Origin: Saprospiraceae bacterium
GTDB taxonomy: Bacteria; Bacteroidota; Bacteroidia; Chitinophagales; Saprospiraceae
NCBI GenBank assembly: GCA_028285545.1
Contig: JANQPA010000038.1
Location: 1 to 41,770 of the forward strand
Length of the DNA stretch: 41,770 nt
Reading direction: 5' to 3'
Of the stretch, positions 8,174 to 17,864 are shown piece after piece. The notes below the pieces were generated by a model. It saw only the letters and a program-made list of their open reading frames with translations, ran no database searches and was not told where the DNA came from. A program made the translations under genes and the position numbers. Position 1 is the stretch's first letter. Every line of letters starts with the position of its first letter.

Positions 8174-10312
8174 ATGCCAGCTTCTAGACGCCTTGCAGTA
8201 ATTATGTTTACCGATATCGTTGGATATACAGCGATGATGCAACAGAATGAGAAGCAGGCAATAGAATGTGTCAAACGCCATGAGGCAGTATTGGAAAAAA
8301 CTGTTGCGTTTTATCATGGAGAAGTTAGACAATATTATGGCGATGGAAGTCTAAATATATTTGGAAGTGTTTCTGATTGCCTTCGAGCGGCATTGGAATT
8401 GCAGCGACAATTTAGACAAGCCCCTTATGTACCTCTTAGAATTGGTATTCATATAGGTGAGGTGTTAATAGAGAAGGGCAAACTTTTCGGAAATGGCATC
8501 AATATCGCTTCTCGAATAGAATCTTTAGGACTTGCTGGAACAGTATTATTTTCCAAAGAAGTAATGGAAAAAATACAAAATCAGTCTGAATTTCAATTTT
8601 ACCCACTAGGAAAATTCCACTTTAAGAACGTTCGGGACCCCATGGAAATATTCGCTCTTACTAATGAGGAGCTCCCCATTCCCAAGCGCCGAGAAATGCT
8701 TGGCAAACTGAAAAAAAAGGCATTCTCTTTTAAGACTAATTTGGCATTCATATCTTTAATAATACTTTTTCTTATTGTTTCAGGTGTTTTGTTAATCAAC
8801 TCTCGAAAGGCAAGGATATTTCCAGATTCCATAAAAGAACAACAGCTCGCAGTCATCCCTTTCAAAAATAATTCCAATGATTCAAATCTAGATATGCTGA
8901 GTGATATGGCTGCTGAATATATTATTCAGGGATTAATGAGCCTCAAGGATATAAAAATAGTAAGCTCTCCAACTACCAAGGAACACTTACAAAATAATTC
9001 CTGGACAGGCAAAGAAAATCAAAGACTTGATTTTCAAAGGCAGACTGGTGCAAAAAAAATTATTTTTGGTTCGTTTTATCAGAATAAAAATGACCTAATA
9101 TTCAATACCCAAATAATCGATCTCCAAACCGGAGAAGTGGAGTTCGTCTTTCCCAAGGTCAAGGGGAATCGCCAGAATTTAGAAGGCACTATTTATGATC
9201 TTAGGTCCAGGATTCTTACCTATTTTAGTGGGGATCAAACAGAAATGGAATATTTTTTCAATAACCGCCCTCCTAATTACGAATCTTACAAGAAATTTAA
9301 TGAAGGATTCAAAGTTTTTCGAAAAGACTTTGAACAATGCAAGGAATCGCTTGAACAGGCCATTGAACTCGACAGTTCCTTTTTCAGAGCTTATTATGTT
9401 ATGTTTTTCAACTATATGAACAATCGTAAAGTCTCCCAGGCCGATTCCGTATTGCAATTGATTGACAAAAGATTTAACAACTTGATGCCTGATGAATTAT
9501 TGGCTCTCGACTGGATGAAAGCCCTTTACAAACAAGATTACAGGCAAATGTATATCCTTGGAAAAGGATTCCTTAAAAAAGATCCTAAGCATCCAATCTA
9601 TAATTTCGATACTGGACTACTTGCCATGTACCTTAACCGACCCAGGGAAGCTTTAGAAATCTTTAACCACATCAATTTAACCGGATTTAAAAATTCAGGA
9701 ATTTCAGAATATCGTATGGCTTTTGCCTTACTTAGGAATGACAGTTTAGAAAGAGCTATTAAAATCCTAAATCAAGCACCCATAGAAGAACGTATAACAA
9801 TTGGTGCTTGGACTTTAAAAATGAGAATCTATGCTATGCAAAACCAGCCAGACAGTGTAATGGCTTTAATTAGAAGTACTGAAAATGCAGGTTTCAAGCC
9901 TGATCGTATTGCATCCCTCTATTTAGAGGCTTTAAAACAATTCGCATTGATACAGGATACAACCAATCTGCAGAAATGGGCTGATCATACATTATCCTAT
10001 TTTAATTCTGCACCCACATCGAATTCTTCAAAAAGTGCAAATATGGCCGAGTTATTTTTTCTAAATTACCAATATGACCAAGCCCTCAACTATTACCGTG
10101 ATTTGCTAGCAGAATCCAAGGGTAAAATTTTTAACCTAATGCGTGTTGGTTACTGTTATGGGAAACTGGGTCTCAATGAAAAAGCTATTAATGTAATTAA
10201 TGAACTAAAAATGTTGGATACGCCTCAAAACCGTGGTAATATTAAATACCACATGGCTATGGTTTATGCCGGAATGGGCGAAAAGAGCAAAGCAATGGAT
10301 TTAATAACTTAA
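8174..10312 (+). CDS. Class III adenylate/guanylate cyclase with TolB-like and TPR regions, truncated by an in-frame stop
   Basis: I chose the ATG at 8174 (712 residues) because the cyclase domain begins right there (MPASRRLAVIMFTDIVGYTA); a GTG at 8126 would add 16 residues. The class III catalytic domain spans about residues 5-175, with metal-binding Asp in FTDIVGY, the GDGS turn in YYGDGSLNIF, and LRIGIHIGEV. One transmembrane helix follows at about 192-213. A TolB-like domain follows (LAVIPFKNNSND...), then a long alpha-helical TPR-type region to the end. The usual reading is membrane-anchored cNMP synthesis with a periplasmic sensory part. The frame ends at TAA 10310-10312, but the next 37 codons continue the family C-terminus, so this copy seems recently shortened by a nonsense mutation. 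Confidence 0.85.
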   Translation: MPASRRLAVIMFTDIVGYTAMMQQNEKQAIECVKRHEAVLEKTVAFYHGEVRQYYGDGSLNIFGSVSDCLRAALELQRQFRQAPYVPLRIGIHIGEVLIEKGKLFGNGINIASRIESLGLAGTVLFSKEVMEKIQNQSEFQFYPLGKFHFKNVRDPMEIFALTNEELPIPKRREMLGKLKKKAFSFKTNLAFISLIILFLIVSGVLLINSRKARIFPDSIKEQQLAVIPFKNNSNDSNLDMLSDMAAEYIIQGLMSLKDIKIVSSPTTKEHLQNNSWTGKENQRLDFQRQTGAKKIIFGSFYQNKNDLIFNTQIIDLQTGEVEFVFPKVKGNRQNLEGTIYDLRSRILTYFSGDQTEMEYFFNNRPPNYESYKKFNEGFKVFRKDFEQCKESLEQAIELDSSFFRAYYVMFFNYMNNRKVSQADSVLQLIDKRFNNLMPDELLALDWMKALYKQDYRQMYILGKGFLKKDPKHPIYNFDTGLLAMYLNRPREALEIFNHINLTGFKNSGISEYRMAFALLRNDSLERAIKILNQAPIEERITIGAWTLKMRIYAMQNQPDSVMALIRSTENAGFKPDRIASLYLEALKQFALIQDTTNLQKWADHTLSYFNSAPTSNSSKSANMAELFFLNYQYDQALNYYRDLLAESKGKIFNLMRVGYCYGKLGLNEKAINVINELKMLDTPQNRGNIKYHMAMVYAGMGEKSKAMDLIT

Positions 10313-10426
10313 GCCTACGATGCCGGCAATCTATTTTTTGGGGCAAGATACTTGTTCGATGTCGAATTTCTACCATTGCATGGTTATCCCCCTTTCGAAG
10401 AATTTATAAGTCCAAATGATAAGTAA
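10313..10426 (+). pseudogene. Detached C-terminus of the cyclase/TPR gene, in frame after the stop
   Basis: In the same frame as the cyclase gene, directly after TAA 10310-10312, 37 sense codons lead to a second TAA at 10424-10426. They encode AYDAGNLFFG, then FLPLHGYPPFEEF, the kind of ending seen in cyclase-TPR proteins of this type (inference from memory of the family). A single C-to-T change of CAA would create the stop. Alternatives are stop-codon readthrough or a sequencing error. Confidence 0.7.
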
Positions 10427-10466
10427 CTAAAAAACTTGTAGTGAAATGTGTACAAAAATATGATTT

Positions 10467-11471
10467 TCACTTCCTCAGAATCTTCTTCGTCACCTCCACC
10501 AAACTCTCCTTTCCCTCTAAATAAGCAGGCATAAATTTGTCTACTTTTGGATAAGATCGGTTATAGACCTGATTCCTGACCATATATAATTCGTAATCAA
10601 TACCGAGCTCCTTTTCTAATAAGGCTTCAGAAACCCTACCGGTAAAATAAAATAAATAGATATGCCATAGTTCTCTGACATAACGAGGCTCGATATTTAA
10701 TTCCTTGGCTACCGTTAAGATGATTTCCCCTACGAAATTTCTGGAAGGATAAATGATGTGGTGACTGGCCTCATGAAAAAGCAATTCGAACCAGTTTCCT
10801 ACAGGCTTATGGTTCAGCTCTGTTTCCATTAGGATATGTGTAGTAGGACGGGTAGTGGTATACGGTCTACCTCGTTTTGATAAATAGCTGAGATCTACTC
10901 TGATTTTTTCTTTTTGCCATTCCGTCTGACTAAGATGAACTAAGCGACTTACCGCTTCCCCTTCTAATTTTTTGACCAGTTTAATATTAGATTTATAAAC
11001 TCTCTTATTTGCTTTTTTTAACTCTTTCCAGAATTTTTTTCTAAACAAAGGAGCAAATTGATTGAGTAAGCTAATATGCTCTGGTGATTGATCAAAGGAA
11101 GGCAAGGGCTTTTTTGCAGAGTGCTGAACCACCCATCGCTTAAAAGCATATTGATAATCGCCAGTCCTCAAATCTTCATGGACCATATTTTTACGATAAA
11201 AATCTAGCATTTTTTCTACTTCCGCTTTCTCATCAGAGCTTAATCGATTCACAATTTTGGCATCCACTAATTTTTCCAAGCTGGTTTCATCTTCTCTCAT
11301 AGCCGTACCAAAAAGATAGTGGTTCATGTTCAGCCAAAAATGATTGTAAAACATGAAATAGGTACTCTCGCCTATGTATCCATCATCCGTTTTTTGTGGA
11401 TGAACATAATCTTGACTTTTCAAAAGAGCGGGAAAAATTAAAAAACTGAAAAAGATCATTAGATTTTTCAT
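10467..11471 (-). CDS. Secreted putative zinc metallopeptidase (HExxH) of unknown family
   Basis: With the start at ATG 11471 the product has 334 residues and begins with a clear signal peptide (MKNLMIFFSFLIFPALLKSQ). The frame extends 8 codons further upstream, but that would bury the signal peptide. The motif HEASH at 233-237, in ELLFHEASHHII, fits the HExxH zinc site of gluzincin or metzincin peptidases; a third ligand is not obvious. The rest is helical and charged, and I do not recognise the family. It lies downstream of an AraC-type regulator gene on the same strand with a 102-base gap, so co-expression is possible. Confidence 0.7.
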   Translation of the reverse strand: MKNLMIFFSFLIFPALLKSQDYVHPQKTDDGYIGESTYFMFYNHFWLNMNHYLFGTAMREDETSLEKLVDAKIVNRLSSDEKAEVEKMLDFYRKNMVHEDLRTGDYQYAFKRWVVQHSAKKPLPSFDQSPEHISLLNQFAPLFRKKFWKELKKANKRVYKSNIKLVKKLEGEAVSRLVHLSQTEWQKEKIRVDLSYLSKRGRPYTTTRPTTHILMETELNHKPVGNWFELLFHEASHHIIYPSRNFVGEIILTVAKELNIEPRYVRELWHIYLFYFTGRVSEALLEKELGIDYELYMVRNQVYNRSYPKVDKFMPAYLEGKESLVEVTKKILRK

Positions 11472-11573
11472 AGTTGGGTTTTTTCTTGCTCTCAATATCT
11501 GTCATTTTTAAGGGTCTTCATTGGAAAAAACGGAACAAGAAATAGGGCAAGCCATCAGATGTAAAAGAAAGAT

Positions 11574-12371
11574 CTATTTCCTAAAGATATTGCCAGGCGA
11601 TCGCCCAAGAAGAGCTTGATAATCCTCAATCATATGAGAATGATCAAAAAATCCAGCCATATGTGCAATGTCAGACCAGGTGTAATTTGAGTATTTTTTT
11701 CTTAACAAAAATGATTGAGTCATCCGCTCAATTCTGATGATGTAATTTGGAGAAAGTCCTGTAGTGTGTAAAATGACTTTTCTGAGATATCGCTCTGAAC
11801 ACCCCAATGCCTTGGCAGCTTCTTTTACCTTTATTTTTCCCTGTTGTAATTTAACCAGTTGAAAAAATCGCCAACTCAACTGTTGCTTGACCCCAAATTC
11901 AGATAAACTACTTTCCAGTCTTTTCCTCAGTTCTTTTAAAATGAACTCCTGGATACTTTGAAAATCATCTGCTCCTCCTGGTTCAAAGTAAAAATCAGGT
12001 AGCCATTCATTTAGTGGAAGACTCAAATCACTAAGCTCCTGCACGCTTTTTTTTGTCAAAAAGGAAAGCCCCACAGCATTAAACCTAAAGATTAATGTAT
12101 GGGCTCGGTTTTTTCGATTAAGCTGTATTGCCTTACTTCGAGGCCCAATAAGGCTAAATTGCAAGCTCTTATTTCGTCTGTGTCGATATACAACTATGTG
12201 TCCACACGAATCTGGTAAAATGATGGTAGAAGTAGGCCGACCAGCAGGATTTTTAAGCTCATAACATGTTTCCAAAATAGGAGCTAAATCCATTGGAACT
12301 GCCAAAGTAGTCCCCTTACCGACATTAGGTATTTTATTTAACCAGATTTCGTGAAGCCCTTTGTGATACAT
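11574..12371 (-). CDS. AraC-family transcriptional regulator
   Basis: The product has 265 residues. The N-terminal part (about 1-150) resembles the ligand-sensing domain often found in Bacteroidota AraC proteins (starting MYHKGLHEIW, with the PDSCGHIVVYR segment). The C-terminal about 95 residues hold two helix-turn-helix units: KVKEAAKALGCSERYLRKVI, and SDIAHMAGFFDHSHMIEDYQ followed by LLGRSPGNI, the classical AraC signature end. The product is a cytoplasmic DNA-binding regulator. Targets are unknown, but the flanking genes on the same strand (the HExxH protein and the penicillin-acylase-type gene) are the natural candidates. Confidence 0.9.
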   Translation of the reverse strand: MYHKGLHEIWLNKIPNVGKGTTLAVPMDLAPILETCYELKNPAGRPTSTIILPDSCGHIVVYRHRRNKSLQFSLIGPRSKAIQLNRKNRAHTLIFRFNAVGLSFLTKKSVQELSDLSLPLNEWLPDFYFEPGGADDFQSIQEFILKELRKRLESSLSEFGVKQQLSWRFFQLVKLQQGKIKVKEAAKALGCSERYLRKVILHTTGLSPNYIIRIERMTQSFLLRKKYSNYTWSDIAHMAGFFDHSHMIEDYQALLGRSPGNIFRK

Positions 12372-12411
12372 ACTTTATTGGTATTGGGTAGTGAGTAGTG
12401 GGTGTGAATTT

Positions 12412-12478
12412 TGAATGACAAATTTTGAATTTTGAATATTATTACTCTTCTTATTCAAAATTCAAAATTTGTCATTCA
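12412..12478. repeat. 27-bp perfect inverted repeat downstream of the acylase gene
   Basis: Positions 12412-12438 and 12452-12478 are perfectly complementary (27 bp) around a 13-base loop. The arms are built from TTTGAAT/TGACAAA-type words, the same words as in the array at 25331-25362. The element starts 32 bases after the minus-strand acylase stop. It may act as a hairpin terminator or RNA 3' end, although no long U-run follows. Positions 12380-12402 (GTATTGGGTAGTGAGTAGTGGG) echo the array at 28962. Confidence 0.8.
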
Positions 12479-12509
12479 TCATTAATCCCATTACCCTGTA
12501 TTGAAATTC

Positions 12510-14597
12510 CTATTTATTCTCTGCAGTAAAACCTTCGTCCGTCCTTACTTCTGTTTTAACGATATGATCTTTTAAATCTTCAGAATAAAACCAGGCGTCC
12601 CTCAATTTTTGATTAGAAAAATGTTCCAACTGATCTCCATTATGAGGAGAATCTTCTTCTGAAGAATTACCATAACTTAATAAAACTTTTGCCTTTATTT
12701 TTTCTCCAAATTCGATAACTCCTACCCAGGAATCTCCGCCACTGGCATAAACCTTTGTTCCATCTCTTCTGGAAGGCCATAATACTCTAAATACCCCCAG
12801 AGATCCATCAACTCCATTACCTGATAATTCTTTGTTATTGTGCTCTATTCGATAAACCTCTCCCCACTCTACTTCCAGGTTCCCAAATCCAGCTTTGACT
12901 TCCTCGGCGGCAGCTTCCAGAAGGCTTACTGCCCTTTGAGGATCTGCAAGTCCATCAGGAGTAGTATTTGGAGCATCCCATGACCAAGCTACTTCATAAT
13001 TACGGTTATTCCAAACCTGAAACTTATTGGCCCAATTATAGAATAAAACCATCCCCTTGCTATCTTTATTGGCACAGCGATCCCAATTTTCTAAAACCAC
13101 TTTAGCCTCTTTGGCTAATTCAGACTCTGAAGCATCAATGGCTTCGAAGAGATCATCCAGAATACGATCGGCAAATTCAAGTCGGGTGGAATGTTTGTAA
13201 TCTACCAGTTCTTCAAAGGTAATCGACTCATCTTCTATCAACATTCTGGCCGAACGTTGAGGTCGAAAGTTCATATAATTAGGAGCCATGTAGTCAGGAA
13301 AATCTTCAGGATCTAAACTAGGAGGGATGGTGCTGGTCCAAGGCGGATCGTTGGCATTTTGGAGCCAGCCATTTGTAGGGTTTTTGACCTTTGGCAAATC
13401 TTCATAGGGATGGACTTCAGTCCAGATGTTTTCGGAATCATCACCCGGAATAATCCTCGACCAAAAACCCCAGCCACCTTTGGCTCTTTTAGGAACCCGT
13501 CCATTGAATATATAAAAGATGTCACCATGTTTGTCTGCATACATGACATTCCAAAATGGTATTTGAGCCATTTTAAGGGCTGCTTCAAATTCTTCCAGAT
13601 TACTGCTATTGGCCATTTCCCACCATTGCAAAGAGGCATTGGGGGTATCCCTGCCTACCATTCGGACAGCCAGAGCCTTGCTTTCTCCCATTTTGACTAC
13701 CGGTCCATGAACAGAGGTGTAAAAATCAAAATTTTGTTCTTGGACCTTTCCATCCTCACCTTTAATTTTTAAGATCTTGGAGATTTTATCAAACTCCTTC
13801 TTTTCTCCATCTAACAGATACCCTCCTTCAGACAAAGTTAATTCATAGGTATCCGCATTATCAATGGTATTATCTGTATGGCTCCAACCTAAATTATTGT
13901 TAAAACCGATAGCAATGCCCGGCAGTCCCACCAAATTAGATCCATAAATACTGTTATCTCCATAGTTAAGATGAGATTCCCAAAAAGTAAACTCTCTCCA
14001 CCAGGGTAGATGAGGATTCTGAACCAGCATGGCATTACCGGAAGCTGAACGATTAGGGCCAATAGCATAAGTATTAGAGCCTTTGTCTGACCATCTTTGG
14101 GCCATGCCCAATTCATTAGCACCAACAAATCTGGTATAGACCACAAACATGGCATGCTGATTAACATCATCAACAGAAAGAGGTAGGACTACCTTGTTTT
14201 CCTCTTGGATTTTATCAGGATTTTTTTCGGCAAAATCATTCATTCCATTAATAAAAGCCTGGAGGATATTTTTGAGTCGGGGATCTTGTTGTTCGCGCCA
14301 GGACTGAGCCAATTCAGGAATCCCTAATGTGTGAATAATTACATCATTTTCCAATCGATCTGCACCCCAATATTCTGCAGCTCGACCTCGGGCGCTTCCA
14401 TAGAGATCCAGGATAAGGTTAGCATGCAATTGCATTTGGGCCCATCCTTGTGCATAAAAAAGATCTTCTTCCGAGTCACTATAAATATGAGGAACCCCCC
14501 ATTCATCCCAAGCAATTTTAGTAGTCTTATTTTCTTGGGTACAATTTTGAATGGAAAGGATTAGTACAAAAAAGAATACAAATTTACATTTCACCAT
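12510..14597 (-). CDS. Penicillin acylase family lipoprotein (Ntn hydrolase)
   Basis: The product has 695 residues. The N-terminal leader (FVFFFVLILSIQNC) ends in a lipobox-like Cys19, so it is probably lipid-anchored in the envelope. The early segment WGVPHIYSDSEEDLFYAQGW is typical of the family alpha chain. The autocatalytic nucleophile is expected at Ser174 in DKGSNTYAIGP, which marks the start of the beta chain, with the NPHLPWW segment just after. Members hydrolyse acylated amines, including beta-lactams and acyl-homoserine lactones; the substrate here is not predictable. It sits upstream of the AraC-family gene on the same strand. The start at 14597 gives a good signal sequence. Confidence 0.92.
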   Translation of the reverse strand: MVKCKFVFFFVLILSIQNCTQENKTTKIAWDEWGVPHIYSDSEEDLFYAQGWAQMQLHANLILDLYGSARGRAAEYWGADRLENDVIIHTLGIPELAQSWREQQDPRLKNILQAFINGMNDFAEKNPDKIQEENKVVLPLSVDDVNQHAMFVVYTRFVGANELGMAQRWSDKGSNTYAIGPNRSASGNAMLVQNPHLPWWREFTFWESHLNYGDNSIYGSNLVGLPGIAIGFNNNLGWSHTDNTIDNADTYELTLSEGGYLLDGEKKEFDKISKILKIKGEDGKVQEQNFDFYTSVHGPVVKMGESKALAVRMVGRDTPNASLQWWEMANSSNLEEFEAALKMAQIPFWNVMYADKHGDIFYIFNGRVPKRAKGGWGFWSRIIPGDDSENIWTEVHPYEDLPKVKNPTNGWLQNANDPPWTSTIPPSLDPEDFPDYMAPNYMNFRPQRSARMLIEDESITFEELVDYKHSTRLEFADRILDDLFEAIDASESELAKEAKVVLENWDRCANKDSKGMVLFYNWANKFQVWNNRNYEVAWSWDAPNTTPDGLADPQRAVSLLEAAAEEVKAGFGNLEVEWGEVYRIEHNNKELSGNGVDGSLGVFRVLWPSRRDGTKVYASGGDSWVGVIEFGEKIKAKVLLSYGNSSEEDSPHNGDQLEHFSNQKLRDAWFYSEDLKDHIVKTEVRTDEGFTAENK

Positions 14598-14757
14598 AAT
14601 CTAAAAATTATCTGTTTTAATTAAGAATAGGCTAAAGGCACAAAAAAATACTAAAGGTTTGGATAGATTTATGAATTATGACTCCCAATTTTGTCTGAGT
14701 AAGAAAATAGGATTAATTATATTGGCATTTTTTCCACCATTAAATGAGATATTTCTA

Positions 14758-15777
14758 ATGATCAACCTAATGAGTGATACGGTCACCCAACCTGGCAAAA
14801 CGATGCGCGAGTATATGATGAATGCAGAAGTGGGTGACGATGTTTTTGGTCAAGATCCTTCCATTAATGCTTTGGAAGCCAAAATGGCCAATATGTTTGG
14901 AAAAGAAGCAGCCGTTTTTTGCCCTTCCGGAACCATGACCAACCAAATTGCTATTAAGGTGCATACCCAACCCCTTGATGAAGTTATCTGTGATCACCTC
15001 TCTCATATTTATCAATACGAAACTGCAGGTTATGCCTATAATGCGGGGGTAGGTATCAACTTAATTGAAGGAACTAATGGCAAAATCACAGTTTCGCAGG
15101 TAGAAGCTGCCATTAAACCTGTTTTTGATTGGCTGCCCATTACCAAACTAGTGGTCCTTGAAAATACTTGCAACAAAGGAGGAGGGAGTTATTATACCCT
15201 GGATGAGATTCGCCCTATCCATCAATTGTGTAGGGAAAAAAATCTAAAATTACACCTAGATGGAGCTCGTTTGTTTAATGCTTTGGTAGAAACTAGTGAA
15301 TCCACAATCGATGTAGGAGCTCTTTTTGATAGTGTTTCCATATGTTTATCTAAAGGACTGGGAGCCCCAGTTGGTTCTGTTTTGATTGGAGATAGCGATT
15401 TCATCAACCAGGCCAGAAGAGTACGCAAAGTGATGGGGGGAGGAATGCGTCAGGCTGGTATTCTGGCAGCTGCCTGTATATATGCCCTGGACAATAACAT
15501 AGATCGCTTGAAAGAAGATAATATAAAGGCCAAAGAGTTGGGTAATTTACTGATAAAGATGCCTTATGTCGAAATGGTTAGGCCCGTCAAAAGCAACATC
15601 GTCCTTTTTGATGTGCGTGCTCCTGAAACTGCTGCCACCTTCAGAGAAAAATTAGAGCAGCAAGGGATTCTTGCTAGTTCATTTGGTCCACAAACCGTTC
15701 GAATGGTGACCCACCTTGATTATTCCGAAGATAAGCACCAGGAAGTATTAAGTAAGTTGGAGGCTATGAGTCATTAA
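14758..15777 (+). CDS. Low-specificity threonine aldolase (PLP-dependent, fold type I)
   Basis: The product has 339 residues from the ATG at 14758 (MINLMSDTVTQP). A TTG further upstream (14659) would add 33 non-family residues, so I reject it. The enzyme cleaves threonine or allo-threonine to glycine and acetaldehyde. Visible marks are the N-terminal SDTVTQP, EVGDDVFGQDP, the PSGTMTNQ turn that holds PLP phosphate, LHLDGARLFN with the PLP-ring Asp, and the Schiff-base Lys199 in CLSKGLGAPVGS. It lies divergently from the acylase gene across a 160-base spacer with no obvious terminator or box. Confidence 0.95.
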   Translation: MINLMSDTVTQPGKTMREYMMNAEVGDDVFGQDPSINALEAKMANMFGKEAAVFCPSGTMTNQIAIKVHTQPLDEVICDHLSHIYQYETAGYAYNAGVGINLIEGTNGKITVSQVEAAIKPVFDWLPITKLVVLENTCNKGGGSYYTLDEIRPIHQLCREKNLKLHLDGARLFNALVETSESTIDVGALFDSVSICLSKGLGAPVGSVLIGDSDFINQARRVRKVMGGGMRQAGILAAACIYALDNNIDRLKEDNIKAKELGNLLIKMPYVEMVRPVKSNIVLFDVRAPETAATFREKLEQQGILASSFGPQTVRMVTHLDYSEDKHQEVLSKLEAMSH

Positions 15778-15866
15778 GCACTAAACATCTAGTTTTTGTA
15801 TCTTTAAAATAGCAGTCTATTGCTTTTTTGAAATCCGCCTGTATAAATCATGAAATTGTCTATCCA

Positions 15867-17861
15867 ATGATGAAACGTATTGTATTTCTCCTATTATTTC
15901 CGGCATTTATTTTTGCTCAGACGCCCATTAGAAAATCTATTGAAACCAATAGCCGAGCCATACGAAGAGACGTACCGATGACCAACACCATTCGCAGAGC
16001 CTTTGAGGCAGGCACCCGAGATTTTACCGGAAAACCAGGCCCTAATTATTGGCAGCTCAAGACTGATTATACTATTGAGGCCAGTTTGGATCCAAGAACC
16101 CAGGAAATCTCCGGTTCTGAAACCATTCTTCTTCACAATAATAGTAATGATGAACTGAATTCTATCGTCTTGCGATTGGATCATAACATTTTTCGAGGTC
16201 TGGTCCCAAGAGGTTTCTCAGTACCTGCTGAGAATACTGAGGGAATGGTCATTACTCGATTAGTAGTTAACGGAGAAAATGTAAACCTTAAAGCCAGGGT
16301 CGGTCCTTTCAGAAGGAACACCTCCTCAGATCCAAAAACTTCCGTTTTTGGATTGGACCAAACAGTAGCCAGTATAAGGTTGGCAAAACCCATCAAAGCA
16401 AAAAGTACTGCAACCTTGGAGATTGAGTGGCATACCAAGCTCCCTGGTGGTCCAAATGGACGTGGTCACCGGATGACACAACGCTGGGATAATACGCTAT
16501 TTCAACCTACCCAATGGTTTCCCAGAGTAGCTAAATACGATGACCTAAGAGGGTGGTATTCAGACCCCTATCTTGGTCCAGCCGAATTTTTCAATAATTT
16601 TGGCAGATTTGATGTAAAAATTAATGTGCCAGCAGGTTGGATTGTAAGTGCTACTGGCTTACTCCAAAACCCTGAGGAAGTCCTTTCAGAAATGGTACAG
16701 GAAAGGCTAGGCAAAATCCTGGAATCCAATGAAGAAATAACCATAGTAGGTGAAGAGGAAAGAGGAGCTGGACAGGCCACGTCCACAGGGGGCGAACTTA
16801 TTTGGCATTATGTTGCAGATAATGTCAATGATTTTGCCTGGGCTACTTCTAAGGATTTCATATGGAAAGCTACTAGAGCTACTGTACCCGAAAAAGGTCC
16901 CATACCTATACATATGGTATTCCTTCCTTCCCGAGCCAATAGGTTTGTCCGAGCTGGTGAGCTTACCAGACATGCCATAGAGTTTTATTCAGACTTGTGG
17001 ACACCTTATCCCTTCCCTCAACTAACCCTACAGGATGGTCCAAGTGCTGGAATGGAATACCCCATGGTCATCAATTCAAACCAAGGTGCTGCTGATCACG
17101 AAACAGCACATCAATGGTGGCCTATGATGTTGGGCACTAATGAAACGCGATATGGTTGGATGGATGAAGGTTTTAATCAATATATGAATATTCTTTCCAG
17201 AGCCCATCGCCAGGGAAAAGAGCCTAACCTAAATGGGTATGGACAAAGGTATGGTTCCAGAAGCGGGAATGAGGATGAAGCTCCACTCATGTGGAATGCC
17301 AATTATGCTGGACCTGGTTATGGTTTTCAAACCTATAGCAAAACTCCTCTGATGCTGTCTATGCTGGGAGGGATAGTTGGTGATGAGGCAGTACAAAAGG
17401 CTATGAAGGAATACACCAAAGTATGGAGTTTTAAACATCCATCTCCATGGGATTACATTTTCTTTATGAATAATGCTCTCGGTCAGGATTTAGAATGGTT
17501 TTGGTATTATTGGCTATGGACCACTGAATCTGTAGATGCATCTATTCAACAAGTAGAAAAGAGAGGCAATAAAACCATTGTTACTGTCCATCAAGCCGGA
17601 CAAATGCCCTCTCCTGTGGTTTTAAAAGTTGAGTTGAATAAAGGTGCCAAAGCAATAAAAGCCAGCAACAATTTCGAGGCTAAAAGCATTGATGAAAACA
17701 CCATGGAGCTGACCTGGCCTGCGGATGTTTGGTTTAATGGTAATCGGACTTTTCAAGCAGAGCTGGATATGAGCATAAAGGATATCAAGAAAATAACTTT
17801 AGATCCTAATGCACGATTTCCTGACAAAAATCCTGGAGATAACATTTGGCCTAAGGAATAA
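15867..17861 (+). CDS. M1-family zinc aminopeptidase, secreted
   Basis: From ATG 15867 the product has 664 residues (the next codon is also ATG), starting with a signal peptide (MMKRIVFLLLFPAFIFAQ). The frame opens earlier with TTG at 15828, which I reject. The zinc site is complete: His411, Glu412 and His415 in HETAHQWW, and the third ligand Glu434 after exactly 18 residues in MDEGFN. The exopeptidase motif appears as GMEYPM in place of GAMEN. The N-terminal beta-saddle domain is present. The C-terminal part is shorter than in long aminopeptidase N. Likely role: periplasmic or outer-surface peptide trimming. A short out-of-frame ATG reading frame (15850-15870) overlaps the start. Confidence 0.93.
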   Translation: MMKRIVFLLLFPAFIFAQTPIRKSIETNSRAIRRDVPMTNTIRRAFEAGTRDFTGKPGPNYWQLKTDYTIEASLDPRTQEISGSETILLHNNSNDELNSIVLRLDHNIFRGLVPRGFSVPAENTEGMVITRLVVNGENVNLKARVGPFRRNTSSDPKTSVFGLDQTVASIRLAKPIKAKSTATLEIEWHTKLPGGPNGRGHRMTQRWDNTLFQPTQWFPRVAKYDDLRGWYSDPYLGPAEFFNNFGRFDVKINVPAGWIVSATGLLQNPEEVLSEMVQERLGKILESNEEITIVGEEERGAGQATSTGGELIWHYVADNVNDFAWATSKDFIWKATRATVPEKGPIPIHMVFLPSRANRFVRAGELTRHAIEFYSDLWTPYPFPQLTLQDGPSAGMEYPMVINSNQGAADHETAHQWWPMMLGTNETRYGWMDEGFNQYMNILSRAHRQGKEPNLNGYGQRYGSRSGNEDEAPLMWNANYAGPGYGFQTYSKTPLMLSMLGGIVGDEAVQKAMKEYTKVWSFKHPSPWDYIFFMNNALGQDLEWFWYYWLWTTESVDASIQQVEKRGNKTIVTVHQAGQMPSPVVLKVELNKGAKAIKASNNFEAKSIDENTMELTWPADVWFNGNRTFQAELDMSIKDIKKITLDPNARFPDKNPGDNIWPKE

Positions 17862-17864
17862 AAA

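Noticed and set aside
14659-14757. N-terminal extension of the threonine aldolase gene from TTG 14659
   Set aside because: The added 33 residues are not part of the family; MINLMSDTVTQP at 14758 is the normal start.
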